DNA of 64,000 nt. Source: Hyphomicrobium sp. (lineage in GTDB: Bacteria > Pseudomonadota > Alphaproteobacteria > Rhizobiales > Hyphomicrobiaceae). The position numbers were made by a program, and so were the translations under genes. The notes beneath the pieces were generated by a model that worked only from the letters and a program-made list of their open reading frames with translations, was not told the DNA's origin and did no database searches. Shown piece by piece: positions 26,348 to 35,576 of this stretch (within the stretch, counting starts at the first letter, position 1; the number at the start of each line of letters is the position of its first letter). Location of the stretch: positions 54,110-118,109 of the forward strand of contig JALHMJ010000006.1 in assembly GCA_022844105.1 (NCBI GenBank), read 5' to 3'.

Positions 26348-27646
26348 TTAGAGTTCTTCGATCCGGATCATTTGCGGCCGGGCCGCAATATTACCGTCGG
26401 CCTCGATAGCATCGAGAGCCTTGCGGATGTTTTCTTCGGTTGTTTCGTGGGTGATCAACACGACGGATGCAGCAGCCGCGTCCGCCGTGCCCGGCTTCTT
26501 CTGTACGATACTTTCCAGCGAGACACCGCGATCGCCCATGCGCTTGGCGATCGAGGCCATTGCGCCGGGCCGGTCGAGGACCGACAGGCGTATGTAATAA
26601 GACCCGTAATGGCCAGAAAGATTCGCGCGCTGGAATGGTTTCAATTGCGCGACGGGCTTCAGGAACGGAGGCAGCACCAGACCACGCGCCACATCGACGA
26701 TATCGCTGGCCACGGCCGAGGCGGTCGGCTTGGCCCCGGCGCCGGGGCCAACGAGGAGAACCGAACCGGAGAAGTCGCCTTCAATAGCCACGCAGTTGGT
26801 TACGCCCGACACCTGCGCGATAGTGGCCTCTTCAGGTACAAAGGCCGGGTGCACGCGCGCTTCGATCCCGCTGGCCGTGCGCTCGGCAACGCCCAAAAGT
26901 TTGATTCGATAGCCAAGGCTCTGCGCCGCTTCGATGTCGGCGGCGCTGATCGTCTGTATGCCTTCGACGTGAATTTGATCCGCGGGCAACGTGGTGCCAA
27001 AGGCGAGGCTTGTCAGAAGGGCGAGCTTGTGAGCGGCGTCGAAACCGCCGATGTCGAACGTGGGGTCGGCTTCCGCATAACCCTTCGCCTGGGCATCTTT
27101 GAGCACATCGTCGAAGGCCAAATGCTCGTCCTGCATCTTGGTCAGAATGTAATTGCAGGTGCCGTTCAAGATGCCATAGACGCGCTTGACTTCATTGGCA
27201 GCGAGGGCCTCGCGCAGCATCTTTATCACCGGTATGCCGCCGGCAACGGCTGCCTCGAAGTTGAGTGAGACTGCATGTTTCTCAGCGAGCCTCGCCAACT
27301 CCATTCCGTGCTTGGCCAGCAGCGCTTTATTGGCGGTCACGACATGCTTGCCGGCCTTCAACGCCGCTTCCACAGCAGCGCGCGCGGGGCCCTCGTCGCC
27401 GCCGATCAATTCCACGAAGCAATCAATATTGGGATCTGCTGCGAGCATGACAGCATCATCGAACCAGCGCGCATGGCCGATGTCTGCGCCGCGGACCTTA
27501 TCGCGGTTGCGTGCGCAGACGCCGGTGACGACGATGCGCCGATCGAGCGTTTCCTCCAGGCTCACGCCATGCTTGGCCATGAGTTCGAGGAGGCCGGCTC
27601 CGACCGTGCCGAGCCCGGCGATGCCGAGTTTCAGAGGTTCTTTCAT
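26348..27646 (-). CDS. hom: Homoserine dehydrogenase
   Basis: This enzyme reduces aspartate semialdehyde to homoserine on the way to threonine and methionine. The 432-residue protein has a Rossmann start (GIAGLGTVGAGLLELM), the catalytic-domain segments NFEAAVAGGIPVI and GILNGTCNYIL, a Lys-bearing EADPTFDIGGFDAAHKL, and a C-terminal ACT domain that usually mediates threonine feedback. It sits between alaC and glpX on the same strand. Confidence 0.96.
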   Translation of the reverse strand: MKEPLKLGIAGLGTVGAGLLELMAKHGVSLEETLDRRIVVTGVCARNRDKVRGADIGHARWFDDAVMLAADPNIDCFVELIGGDEGPARAAVEAALKAGKHVVTANKALLAKHGMELARLAEKHAVSLNFEAAVAGGIPVIKMLREALAANEVKRVYGILNGTCNYILTKMQDEHLAFDDVLKDAQAKGYAEADPTFDIGGFDAAHKLALLTSLAFGTTLPADQIHVEGIQTISAADIEAAQSLGYRIKLLGVAERTASGIEARVHPAFVPEEATIAQVSGVTNCVAIEGDFSGSVLLVGPGAGAKPTASAVASDIVDVARGLVLPPFLKPVAQLKPFQRANLSGHYGSYYIRLSVLDRPGAMASIAKRMGDRGVSLESIVQKKPGTADAAAASVVLITHETTEENIRKALDAIEADGNIAARPQMIRIEEL

Positions 27647-27679
27647 GGGATGGGATATCTCGGGATCGGGCGGGGAATT

Positions 27680-28909
27680 TTAGCGGGTGGCTTTGTGCGG
27701 TAGGGCGACCACATTTTCGGTGTTGTCGACGCCGGCTTGGGAAAAGTACTTCTTCACGTTGCGCGCGGCTTGACGGATGCGATGTTCGTTTTCGACAAGC
27801 GCGATGCGAACGTAGCCCTCGCCGTATTCGCCAAAGCCAAGGCCCGGTGACACAGCGAGGTCTGCCTTCTCTATGAGCAGTTTGGCGAACTCAACCGATC
27901 CGAGGTGACGGAACGGTTCGGGGATCGGGCACCAGGCGAACATGGTGGCCGGCGGCGGCGGGATCGACCAGCCTGCCCGCTCAAAGCTATCGACGAGGCA
28001 GTCACGGCGCGCCTGGTAGGTCGCGCGGATGTCTTCCACGCAATCCTGCGGGCCATTCAGTGCTGTGGCCGCCGCCACTTGGATCGGCGTGAACGCGCCG
28101 TAGTCGAGATAGGATTTGACGCGTGCCAGGGCTCCGATCAGGCGTTCATTGCCAACGGCAAATCCCATGCGCCAGCCGGGCATATTGTAGGTTTTGGATA
28201 GCGAGGTGAACTCCACCGTGATGTCCATGGCGCCCGGAACCTGAAGGACCGAGGGTGGCGGGTTGCCATCAAAATAGAGTTCCGCGTAGGCAATGTCGGA
28301 CAGAATGATCAGATCGAGCTTCCGGGCCAACGCCACTGCGTCTTTGTAAAAGTCCAGGCTCGCCACCATCGCCGTCGGGTTCGACGGGTAGGACAGGATG
28401 AAACCGAGCGGCTTTGGAATCGAGTGGCGCACGGCGTGTTCGACGGCGCGCAGAAATTCCTCGCCCGTACCGGCCGGTACGTGACGAACGGCAGCGCCAG
28501 CAATGATGAAGCCGAACTCGTGGATCGGGTAGGTAGGGTTGGGCACAATCATGATGTCGCCCGGGGCAGCGATCGCCTGGGCCATGTTTGCGAAACCCTC
28601 CTTGGAGCCAAGGGTGGCGACGATCTGCGTATCGGGATCGAGTTTCACGCCGAAGCGGCGCTCATAGTACCCCGCCTGGGCTTTGCGGAGGCCGGGGATG
28701 CCTTTCGACGCCGAATAGCGATGCGTGCGCGGCTTGGCGATCGTTTCAACCATCTTCGCTACGATATGCGGCGGCGTCGGCAGGTCCGGGTTGCCCATAC
28801 CCAAATCGATGATATCGGCGCCGCGCGCGCGGGCCGCCGCCTTCAGCCGATTGACTTCGGCGAAGACGTAAGGCGGCAGTCGCTTGATGCGATGGAAATC
28901 CTCGATCAC
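27680..28909 (-). CDS. alaC: Alanine-type aminotransferase (AlaC family)
   Basis: The 409-residue class I/II aminotransferase has the AlaC-like opening IKRLPPYVFAEVN, DLGMGNPDLPTP, the PNPTYP and SYPSNPTA motifs, and the PLP lysine in SLSKTYNMPGWR. AlaC makes alanine from pyruvate; some homologues are annotated as LL-diaminopimelate aminotransferase, so the substrate is moderately sure. It is the first gene of the run with hom and glpX, 33 bases upstream of hom. Confidence 0.9.
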   Translation of the reverse strand: MIEDFHRIKRLPPYVFAEVNRLKAAARARGADIIDLGMGNPDLPTPPHIVAKMVETIAKPRTHRYSASKGIPGLRKAQAGYYERRFGVKLDPDTQIVATLGSKEGFANMAQAIAAPGDIMIVPNPTYPIHEFGFIIAGAAVRHVPAGTGEEFLRAVEHAVRHSIPKPLGFILSYPSNPTAMVASLDFYKDAVALARKLDLIILSDIAYAELYFDGNPPPSVLQVPGAMDITVEFTSLSKTYNMPGWRMGFAVGNERLIGALARVKSYLDYGAFTPIQVAAATALNGPQDCVEDIRATYQARRDCLVDSFERAGWSIPPPPATMFAWCPIPEPFRHLGSVEFAKLLIEKADLAVSPGLGFGEYGEGYVRIALVENEHRIRQAARNVKKYFSQAGVDNTENVVALPHKATR

Positions 28910-29222
28910 GTGCTTTCGCTTTCGATTTACCAGTCGTTTGAATATGTTAGGCGTAGGAACCTAGTGGCAAAGAAGGCTTGACCGGGTCGCCAGCCCGCGG
29001 CGGCCGTGAGGTCCACGTGTTTACGCCTCGCCCTGGCCCTCAGTCCAGAGCCTCATCGGTATGGGACACGGCTTCACCCGATCTCGCAATCTTTTGAACA
29101 GACTATTCTTGCGGTTGGCGCCGCGCCGTCAAATCTCTACGGCCAATGATGTCCTAAGAGCGGATGGGATTAGCCTTGGCCGGTATGATAGAATGCCGGT
29201 CTGCCGTTATAGATTGGGCGCC
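28910..29222. other. Divergent intergenic region alaC-phaC
   Basis: About 310 bases lie between two divergent starts. The frame upstream of phaC is open but lacks family similarity, so I treat it as leader. Promoters for both genes must lie here. I see no clear palindrome or terminator. Confidence 0.5.
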
Positions 29223-31034
29223 ATGACAAAAGATAAAACGCAGTCCGATCCGCTAGCTTCCTACAAGATTGGCGATCCTGAAGAATTTGCGCGCAACGTC
29301 CTCAAAGCCTACGAGGAGGGCGGCCGCGCAGTGACGCAGCTTCTCGACCGATCCGACTCGCAAATGACGCCCTTCTCGGCCGCCAGCGAGATGGCGCGGG
29401 CGACCGAAACGATCTCCAGCGTTTACACGCGTTGGATGGCAGACCCGTCGAAGCTGGTGCAAGCGCAGGCGGAGTTGGCGGGCTCCTACGCGGAATTGTG
29501 GAACCGTACGATGCAGCGCATGCTCGGGATCGAGCCCGAGCCAGTGATCGAGCCTGCGCCGACCGACAATCGGTTTCGCGATCCGGAATGGTCCAGCAAT
29601 CCCTATTTTGATTTCGTCAAGCAGGCGTACCTCATTACGACGAAATGGGCTGAGGACAACCTTGCCCACACCGAAGGGCTCGATACCATCGGGCGGCAGA
29701 AGGCCGAATTCTACTTCCGGCAACTCTCAAGCGCGTTCTCGCCATCCAATTTTCCGATGACCAATCCGGAAGTGATGCGCGAAACCATGACGTCGAATGG
29801 GCGCAATCTGGTCGAGGGCGTCAACCTGCTGCTCAAGGATCTGGAAGGTTCTGGCGATCTCATGCGGATCAGCCAGACGGACCTGACGGCGTTCGAGGTT
29901 GGCCGCAATCTTGCGACGACGCCCGGCAAGGTGGTGTTCCAGAATGAACTGCTGCAGCTCATCCAGTATTCGCCCACCACCGACAAGGTGCGCGAGATTC
30001 CAATCCTCATGGTCCCGCCGTGGATCAACAAATACTACGTTCTCGATCTGACCCCGCAAAAGAGCTTGATCAAGTACGCCGTCGATCAGGGCTTCACGGT
30101 GTTCGTCGTTTCATGGGTGAACCCTAGCGCCGAACTCTTCGACGTTACGTTCGAAGACTACATGACGCAAGGTTTGCTCGCAGCTGCGGATGCGGTGCAT
30201 CGGGAGACCGGGCTCGAACAGTGCAATGTGCTTGGCTACTGCGTCGGAGGCACGCTGCTCGGCACGAGCCTGGCGTGGTTGGCTGCGCGCGGCGAAGCGC
30301 CTTTCAATGCCGTCACGTTCCTGACGACACAGGTCGACTTTTCCAAGGCCGGCGATCTGTTGCTTTTCACCGAGGACGAGCAGCTCGACAATCTTGAGCA
30401 GGTGATGAGCGAGCGCGGCTTCCTCGATGGGTCGCGGATGGCGAACGTGTTTAACATGATGCGTCCGCGCGATCTGATCTGGCCGTACGTCGTCAACAAT
30501 TACCTGCTGGGCCGCAAGCCCTTCCCGTTCGATCTGCTCTTCTGGAACCAGGATTCGACGCGGATCGCGGCGGCCTGCCACGCGTTTTATCTGCGGGAAT
30601 TCTACAACGAGAACAATCTCGCCAAGGGAGAGTTGAAGATCGGTGGCATCAAGCTCGACCTGGCGAAGATTGATCTTCCGATCTTTACGATTGCAACGCG
30701 CGACGATCACATCGCGCCGGCGGAGTCGGTCTACATCGGGGCGCGCATGTTCAGCGGGCCGGTTGAATTCGTGCTGGCGGGTTCTGGACACATCGCCGGT
30801 GTGATTAATCCGCCGGACAAGGTGAAGTACCAGTACTGGACCAACGCAAGTCTGAAGCCTGCCAAACTCAGCGACTGGATCGCCAAAGCCGACGAACATC
30901 CCGGATCATGGTGGCCGTACTGGATCGAATGGCTGCACGGCAAGTCGGGCAACTGGACGCTACCGCGCGAACCTGGGGAGACGCTCGGCGTGATCGAACC
31001 GGCGCCGGGCGGCTACGTGCAAAAAAGCGCTTAA
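29223..31034 (+). CDS. phaC: Class I poly(3-hydroxyalkanoate) synthase
   Basis: PhaC polymerises hydroxyacyl-CoA into storage polyester granules. From the ATG at 29223 the protein is 603 residues, normal for class I. It has the N-terminal DNRFRDPEWSSNPYFDF motif, the lipase-like box GYCVGG with nucleophile C340, the Asp in TRDDHIAP and the His in GSGHIAGVINPP. The open frame extends upstream to 29061, but that part is unlike PhaC. No phaA, phaB or phasin gene adjoins it. Confidence 0.96.
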   Translation: MTKDKTQSDPLASYKIGDPEEFARNVLKAYEEGGRAVTQLLDRSDSQMTPFSAASEMARATETISSVYTRWMADPSKLVQAQAELAGSYAELWNRTMQRMLGIEPEPVIEPAPTDNRFRDPEWSSNPYFDFVKQAYLITTKWAEDNLAHTEGLDTIGRQKAEFYFRQLSSAFSPSNFPMTNPEVMRETMTSNGRNLVEGVNLLLKDLEGSGDLMRISQTDLTAFEVGRNLATTPGKVVFQNELLQLIQYSPTTDKVREIPILMVPPWINKYYVLDLTPQKSLIKYAVDQGFTVFVVSWVNPSAELFDVTFEDYMTQGLLAAADAVHRETGLEQCNVLGYCVGGTLLGTSLAWLAARGEAPFNAVTFLTTQVDFSKAGDLLLFTEDEQLDNLEQVMSERGFLDGSRMANVFNMMRPRDLIWPYVVNNYLLGRKPFPFDLLFWNQDSTRIAAACHAFYLREFYNENNLAKGELKIGGIKLDLAKIDLPIFTIATRDDHIAPAESVYIGARMFSGPVEFVLAGSGHIAGVINPPDKVKYQYWTNASLKPAKLSDWIAKADEHPGSWWPYWIEWLHGKSGNWTLPREPGETLGVIEPAPGGYVQKSA

Positions 31035-31170
31035 GGCGCGTGCCGAAGCGGTACGGCGGCCGTCGTCGACCCTTGCATCAATGCAACTGAATATTAGCGC
31101 ATGTTTGGCATTCTTTCAGATTGACCAACGCATGCGCGAGCGGCGCATGCCACCGTGTTGGGTTGGTGCC

Positions 31171-31641
31171 ATGAACGACATGACCTTGCATGACATGACT
31201 GGGGCAGATCCTGCCGACGGTGACCTGTCGGTCGTCGTTGAGGAGAATGCCGTTCTCGCGCGACTGTTTGCGCGCCTGCCGCTGCACGCGCAGGCGTCGT
31301 TTACGCCCGATCAGATCGCGGCCCTGGGTCTTGCCACCTACGAACCGCCGACGCCGCACAAAGTTGCGATCCGCAAAACGTTCGGTTTCCTCGGCAAAGG
31401 GTATTACGTCGCACTGTTCATGGGTCATGACCGGCGTGGCCGGCGCAGCGGCTCGTTTACAGCCTATGCAGACGAATTCCGAGCCGACTGGCGTTATCTA
31501 CTGGGTGTTTTCATTACGCTCGGATTGATCGGCGCAGTGGTCACGACGGCAGCCGTCACCGTCTGGTACTACGCGGCCGCCACCGTTGGCGGCGCTTACA
31601 GGCCCGTTGCCGTGCAAGAGTTCCTGCCGTTTTTCAATTAA
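31171..31641 (+). CDS. Hypothetical membrane protein downstream of phaC
   Basis: The roughly 156-residue protein has a soluble N-terminal half (LFARLPLHAQASFTPDQIAALG), a basic middle (KTFGFLGKGYYVALFMGHDRRGRR) and one clear membrane helix near residues 110-135. I do not recognise a function. The start is uncertain: the frame opens at 31081, and 31171 is preceded only by a weak GGGTTGG. It follows phaC on the same strand and its end overlaps the convergent metY end by four bases. Confidence 0.6.
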   Translation: MNDMTLHDMTGADPADGDLSVVVEENAVLARLFARLPLHAQASFTPDQIAALGLATYEPPTPHKVAIRKTFGFLGKGYYVALFMGHDRRGRRSGSFTAYADEFRADWRYLLGVFITLGLIGAVVTTAAVTVWYYAAATVGGAYRPVAVQEFLPFFN

Positions 31642-32930
31642 GCCAAGCCCGACAAGGCATCCTGCAGATCTCCAATCAAATCGTTGGCATCCTCGATGCC
31701 GACAGACAGACGCACGACGTCGGGGCCGGCGCCTGCGGTAATGCGCTGCTCGTCGGTGAGTTGCCGGTGCGTTGTCGATGCTGGGTGAATGACGAGGCTG
31801 CGGACGTCACCGATGTTGGCCAGATGGGAAAACAGCTTCAAGTTCGACACGAGTTTCTTGCCGGCTTCATAGCCACCCTTCAATCCGAACGTAAAAACGG
31901 CACCGGCCCCCCGCGGCGTGATTTCAGTTGCGAGCGCGTGATTGGATGACGACGGCAGGCCGGCATAGTTGACCCAGGCCACCGCCTTGTGCCGTTCCAG
32001 AAATGCCGCCACCCGGACCGCATTCTCGCAATGCTTTTCCATGCGCAGCGGCAACGTTTCGATGCCGTTCAGGATCAGGAACGCATTCAAAGGCGCGATG
32101 GCCGGACCAAGGTCGCGCAAGCCCATCACCCGGCAAGCCAGAGCGAACGCCATCGGACCGAAGGCGTCCGCTAGCACCATACCGTTGTAGGACGGGTTGG
32201 GCTCGACAAGCGTTCTGTAACGGTGGGGCGCGCCGTTCCAATCGAATGTCCCGCAATCGACGACGATGCCGCCGATGGAGTTGCCTTGCCCGCCCATGAA
32301 TTTGGTCAACGAATGCACGACGATGTCGGCACCAAATTCCTTCGGGCGGCAAAGGTAGGGGGTGGCGAGCGTGTTATCGACGATCAGCGGAATTCGGAAC
32401 TCCTTGGCGATCTTGGCGATTGCGGGAATGTCGATGATGATGCCACCGGGATTGGCAATGCTTTCGATGAAGATCGCGCGCGTTTTTTCCGTCACGGCCG
32501 CACGGAAAGTTTCCGGCTTCGTCGCATCGGCCCACGCGACGCGCCACCCGAATTTGGAAAAGCCGTGGCTGAATTGATTGATCGAACCACCATAGAGCTG
32601 GCGGGCTGCGATGAACTCATCGCCCGGCTCCAGAAGCGTATGAAACGCGAGCAACTGAGCGGCATGTCCGGATGCCACGGCGAGCGCCGCCGACCCGCCT
32701 TCGAGCGCCGCGACACGGGCCTCAAGGACGCTCTGGGTCGGATTCCCTATGCGCGTGTAGATGTTGCCGAACTCCTGCAGGCCAAACAGAGCCGCAGCGT
32801 GATCGGCATCGCGGAAAACATACGATGCTGTCTGGTAGATCGGCGTGACACGGGAGCCTGTCGTCGGGTCGGGTGCGGCGCCGGCATGTACCGCGAGGGT
32901 GGCAAACGAATGGGAATTGGTCTCGGTCAT
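31638..32930 (-). CDS. metY: O-acetylhomoserine sulfhydrylase-type PLP enzyme
   Basis: This enzyme makes homocysteine (or methionine) from O-acetylhomoserine and sulfide (or methanethiol). The 430-residue protein has the Cys/Met-metabolism fold with YTRIGNPT, ASGHAAQLLAF, the VDNTLATPYLCRP cofactor strand and the PLP lysine in HSLTKFMGG. It resembles MetY rather than MetB because of its length and the NQFSHGFSKFGW segment. It is monocistronic as far as I can see, with a structured leader upstream. Confidence 0.93.
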   Translation of the reverse strand: MTETNSHSFATLAVHAGAAPDPTTGSRVTPIYQTASYVFRDADHAAALFGLQEFGNIYTRIGNPTQSVLEARVAALEGGSAALAVASGHAAQLLAFHTLLEPGDEFIAARQLYGGSINQFSHGFSKFGWRVAWADATKPETFRAAVTEKTRAIFIESIANPGGIIIDIPAIAKIAKEFRIPLIVDNTLATPYLCRPKEFGADIVVHSLTKFMGGQGNSIGGIVVDCGTFDWNGAPHRYRTLVEPNPSYNGMVLADAFGPMAFALACRVMGLRDLGPAIAPLNAFLILNGIETLPLRMEKHCENAVRVAAFLERHKAVAWVNYAGLPSSSNHALATEITPRGAGAVFTFGLKGGYEAGKKLVSNLKLFSHLANIGDVRSLVIHPASTTHRQLTDEQRITAGAGPDVVRLSVGIEDANDLIGDLQDALSGLA

Positions 32931-32999
32931 GGCGTGCTCCAGCGTCTCGCTATCAAACGCTGAAGGGAGACTTGGACGTGGGCGCTGTCAACCGGGACA

Positions 33000-33054
33000 G
33001 AGTGGGAATGCTTAGAAGCGGCTCAGAAAGATTTTGCTCCGCTGGCAATCACTC
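33000..33054 (-). promoter_or_regulatory. Folded leader upstream of metY, possible cis-regulatory RNA
   Basis: In the 5' region of metY, minus strand, GAGTG/CACTC (33050-33054 with 33000-33004) encloses AGCGG/CCGCT (33039-33043 with 33017-33021). Alphaproteobacterial metY or metZ genes are often controlled by SAM-binding leaders, but I could not match the conserved bases of SAM-II here, and stems of five bases can occur by chance. Confidence 0.25.
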
Positions 33055-33109
33055 CTTGTGCGCACGGGCGCCGATCCCGAAGCCAATCGACCGTGCATCA
33101 CCTGCGGGT

Positions 33110-33138
33110 GGAGGCCGCCCATCCTCTGGACGGCCTCC
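33110..33138 (-). terminator. Hairpin after the YHS gene
   Basis: GGAGGCCG (33110-33117) and CGGCCTCC (33131-33138) form an 8-bp stem 9 bases past the YHS-gene stop. No T-run follows on the minus strand, so it may act with Rho or simply stabilise the 3' end. The remainder of 32931-33146 contains no gene I can support. Confidence 0.4.
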
Positions 33139-33146
33139 GGTCGCCA

Positions 33147-33653
33147 TTACTTGATGTCGGCTGGAGCCTTGTCCTTGATGCCCGGCCAGATGACTTCCGC
33201 CTTCTTGATGTTGCCCGGCACATCTTTGAGCCACATCTGCTGGATGCCGCTATCGAGGTTCAGGTAAAGCTTGCCATCAACGATCTTCCAGTTTTCGGGA
33301 TTGCCGTCGAACTTCGCGTTCACAGAGACGCCGAAGGCGCAGTAGCCGCCGTAGGCCGGTACGTACTTTTCGGGATTGGCCTGGAAGGTATCGAGGTGGG
33401 CTTTGCTGGCGAAACGGTAGGTCGCCGCGCCATGCTGTGCTGCGAACTTCGAGTCGCCTTTCACGGGCTTACCGTCCGTGAAATAGGCGACGACGTCGTA
33501 GCCGTGTACGGCGAGGCCCGACGCCGGCTTGCCATCGGCGATTACGATGCCGGTCGAGGTGTTGACTTCCGGGCCGGCGAATGCCGGCACGCCGGCGGAG
33601 AGCACTCCGGCAATCGTGATAACAGCGAGGGTCGTTTTGCGGATGAGGGTCAT
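33147..33653 (-). CDS. YHS-domain periplasmic protein
   Basis: The 168-residue protein has a signal peptide (MTLIRKTTLAVITIAG to PAFAG), the GYDVVAYF motif, YRFASKAHLDTFQANPEKYVPAYGGYCAFG (the YHS core with Cys and Tyr), and an NWKIVDGKLYLN strand. YHS proteins bind metal ions, usually in copper or redox stress contexts, but this group has no firm role. I chose the start at 33653 because it begins the signal peptide; the frame continues upstream without similarity. Confidence 0.88.
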   Translation of the reverse strand: MTLIRKTTLAVITIAGVLSAGVPAFAGPEVNTSTGIVIADGKPASGLAVHGYDVVAYFTDGKPVKGDSKFAAQHGAATYRFASKAHLDTFQANPEKYVPAYGGYCAFGVSVNAKFDGNPENWKIVDGKLYLNLDSGIQQMWLKDVPGNIKKAEVIWPGIKDKAPADIK

Positions 33654-33972
33654 GGCTTGTCCTTCAGAGTTTGTGTTGATCCATCTGGCGTTCGAATGCA
33701 TCGAACAGTCCGACCGCCGTAGGCGGTCTGAAACTTAAGAGGCTGCCGGAGTTATGCTGCGCTGCGCCGTTCGACGACCAAAAAGTCAATCACTGTGTGC
33801 GACGACTTGGCGGGCGTCCACTCGTTGAACGGGAAAACAACGATGCGTTGAGTAATCCGATCCTTAAGACTGGCGAGTGGTTAACTGACGACCGGGCCAG
33901 AAATAGATTGTATCGTTAGATTTTATAATTACCTTATTATAAGAACTACATTCTCATAGCGTGAGAACATGG
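33654..33972. other. Divergent intergenic region YHS-LysR
   Basis: About 320 bases separate the YHS gene and the LysR gene. The stretch 33905-33960 is markedly AT-rich, which would suit a promoter and regulator site for the LysR gene. I see no clean inverted repeat and no RNA gene. Confidence 0.45.
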
Positions 33973-34875
33973 ATGGATCGGTTTGAAGCGATGGCTGCCT
34001 TCGTAGCGGTGGTGGAAAATGGCAGTTTCTCAGCCGCTGCCAAGCACTTACAGGATCCACTTGCCACCGTAAGCCGACGCGTCGCCGAGTTGGAGCGTCA
34101 TCTGCGCGTCCAACTCCTGACCCGCTCGACCCGAAAGCTGGCCCTCACCGATGCCGGCATCCAGTACCTGCGAACCTGCCAGCGCGTGCTGGAGGACATC
34201 GAAGAGGCCGAACGCTTGGCTTCGGGCGAATACACCGCGCCGAAGGGCAATCTCGTCGTCAGCGCGCCCGTGGTGTTCGGCAAACTTCACCTGATGCCGA
34301 TCTTGCTGGAGTTCCTGAGTGCCTATCCCGACATCGATGTTGAGCTTCGCCTTATTGACGTCGCGGTCGATCTCATCGAGCAGCATATCGACGTCGCGCT
34401 GCGCATCGGCACATTGGAAGACAGCAGTCTTTTGGCATTGCGGGTGGGCAACATCCGCCATGTCGTCTGCGCCAGTCCCGGTTATCTAGCGACGCGAGCG
34501 CTCCCGCTCCAGCCGAGCGATCTCGCCAGCCATGATTGCGTGACGCTGACGCCGCTGCACGCACCGACGGTCTGGGAGTTCACCACTGAAGACAACGTCA
34601 AACGTGTGCCCGTGCACTCACGGTTGGCTGTCAGCAACGCCGAAGCGGCGGTCGCAGCTGCGGCGGACGGTCTAGGTTTGACGCGTGTGCTCTGCTATCA
34701 GGCGGCCGGCGCGATCCGGGATCGGGCGCTCGTCCTTGTCATGCGCGACCATGAACCACCGATCATGCCGGTCCAGTTCGTCTACTCGGCCAACCGCCAG
34801 ATGCCGAAGAAGCTGCGGGCCTTCCTGGATTTTGTCGGGCCGCGTCTCAAGGCGCGGATCATCTTCGATCCATGA
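33973..34875 (+). CDS. LysR-family transcriptional regulator
   Basis: This roughly 300-residue protein opens with MDRFEAMAAFVAVVENGSFS, the first helices of the LysR winged helix, followed by AAKHLQDPLATVSRRVAELE. A normal effector domain with DVALRIG follows. This is the DsdC/PtxR-like group common near oxidoreductases. A GTG at 33961 would add four residues. It is divergent from the YHS gene, which is the first candidate target. Confidence 0.92.
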   Translation: MDRFEAMAAFVAVVENGSFSAAAKHLQDPLATVSRRVAELERHLRVQLLTRSTRKLALTDAGIQYLRTCQRVLEDIEEAERLASGEYTAPKGNLVVSAPVVFGKLHLMPILLEFLSAYPDIDVELRLIDVAVDLIEQHIDVALRIGTLEDSSLLALRVGNIRHVVCASPGYLATRALPLQPSDLASHDCVTLTPLHAPTVWEFTTEDNVKRVPVHSRLAVSNAEAAVAAAADGLGLTRVLCYQAAGAIRDRALVLVMRDHEPPIMPVQFVYSANRQMPKKLRAFLDFVGPRLKARIIFDP

Positions 34876-35044
34876 ATATTGGTGACATCTCGAATATCCG
34901 CGTTCAGCGGTTCTCACGAGGACCAGCGGGTGTTTTGGGAGCGCCGCCTTGCGGCAAATTCATTCGGCCGAAAATCATGGGCGCGAGGGCGAATGCGTTG
35001 CCTTCCGGGCGGCTCGGGGGCGCCGACCCGGATGAAACGAATTA

Positions 35045-35251
35045 TCAAATCTTGGCGTAGAGCCCGGCACGCTGACAGGTCCACTTCCTGAGGACCCACT
35101 TGGGATGAGCCTCGATCCACTTCGCGATTTCAGGCTGGGCTCCCATTATGCACTGCATCGGCGTGAGGTTTTCTGCCGAATAGGTCAGCGCGACGTCCTT
35201 GCAGCGGGAAGGATCATTGATGAGGCAAACGGACACCATGAGTTCGAGCAT
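35045..35251 (-). CDS. Small conserved-looking hypothetical protein
   Basis: The 68-residue product has four cysteines (in VCLINDPSRCKDV, MQCIMG and KWTCQ) and the phrase EIAKWIEAHPKW. A GAGG site precedes the ATG by seven bases. Similar short proteins occur in alphaproteobacteria without a known role. The paired Cys residues suggest disulphides or metal binding, but I see no signal peptide. Confidence 0.6.
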   Translation of the reverse strand: MLELMVSVCLINDPSRCKDVALTYSAENLTPMQCIMGAQPEIAKWIEAHPKWVLRKWTCQRAGLYAKI

Positions 35252-35576
35252 TGGACAACCTCTGCGTAAAAAATGACCTCGTTCGGCGAGGTCGGTTGCA
35301 GATTGGGCGTCCATCCCGTGATGTCTTTTTGTTGATTGAAAGGGTATGCCCGGGAACTAATCCTGACAAGTTCATAAAAGCGGCAGTGGTTGCTAAAGAA
35401 ATAAACGAAATGTCGGTGTTGCGTTCAAGCGACGCAGGATTAGGCAACTCCTAGAGAAATGGACCGAATTTCTTCAATTTCCGAAAACCATATCAGGCAT
35501 CGCGGCGGCGCAAGCCAAACTTTCAGCAGTTTCACCCGCAGAATCGAAGCCGAATCACCTACGCGCGATTCGCTTT
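35252..35576. other. Intergenic region with no gene seen
   Basis: About 325 bases lie between the start of the small Cys protein and the end of the di-haem peroxidase gene. Open frames here lack plausible starts. I see no hairpin terminator. Confidence 0.5.

Noticed and set aside
32931-33060. SAM-II riboswitch upstream of metY
   Set aside because: I looked for the conserved SAM-II bases and did not find them. Only generic nested stems remain, so I report it as a weak leader element, not a riboswitch.
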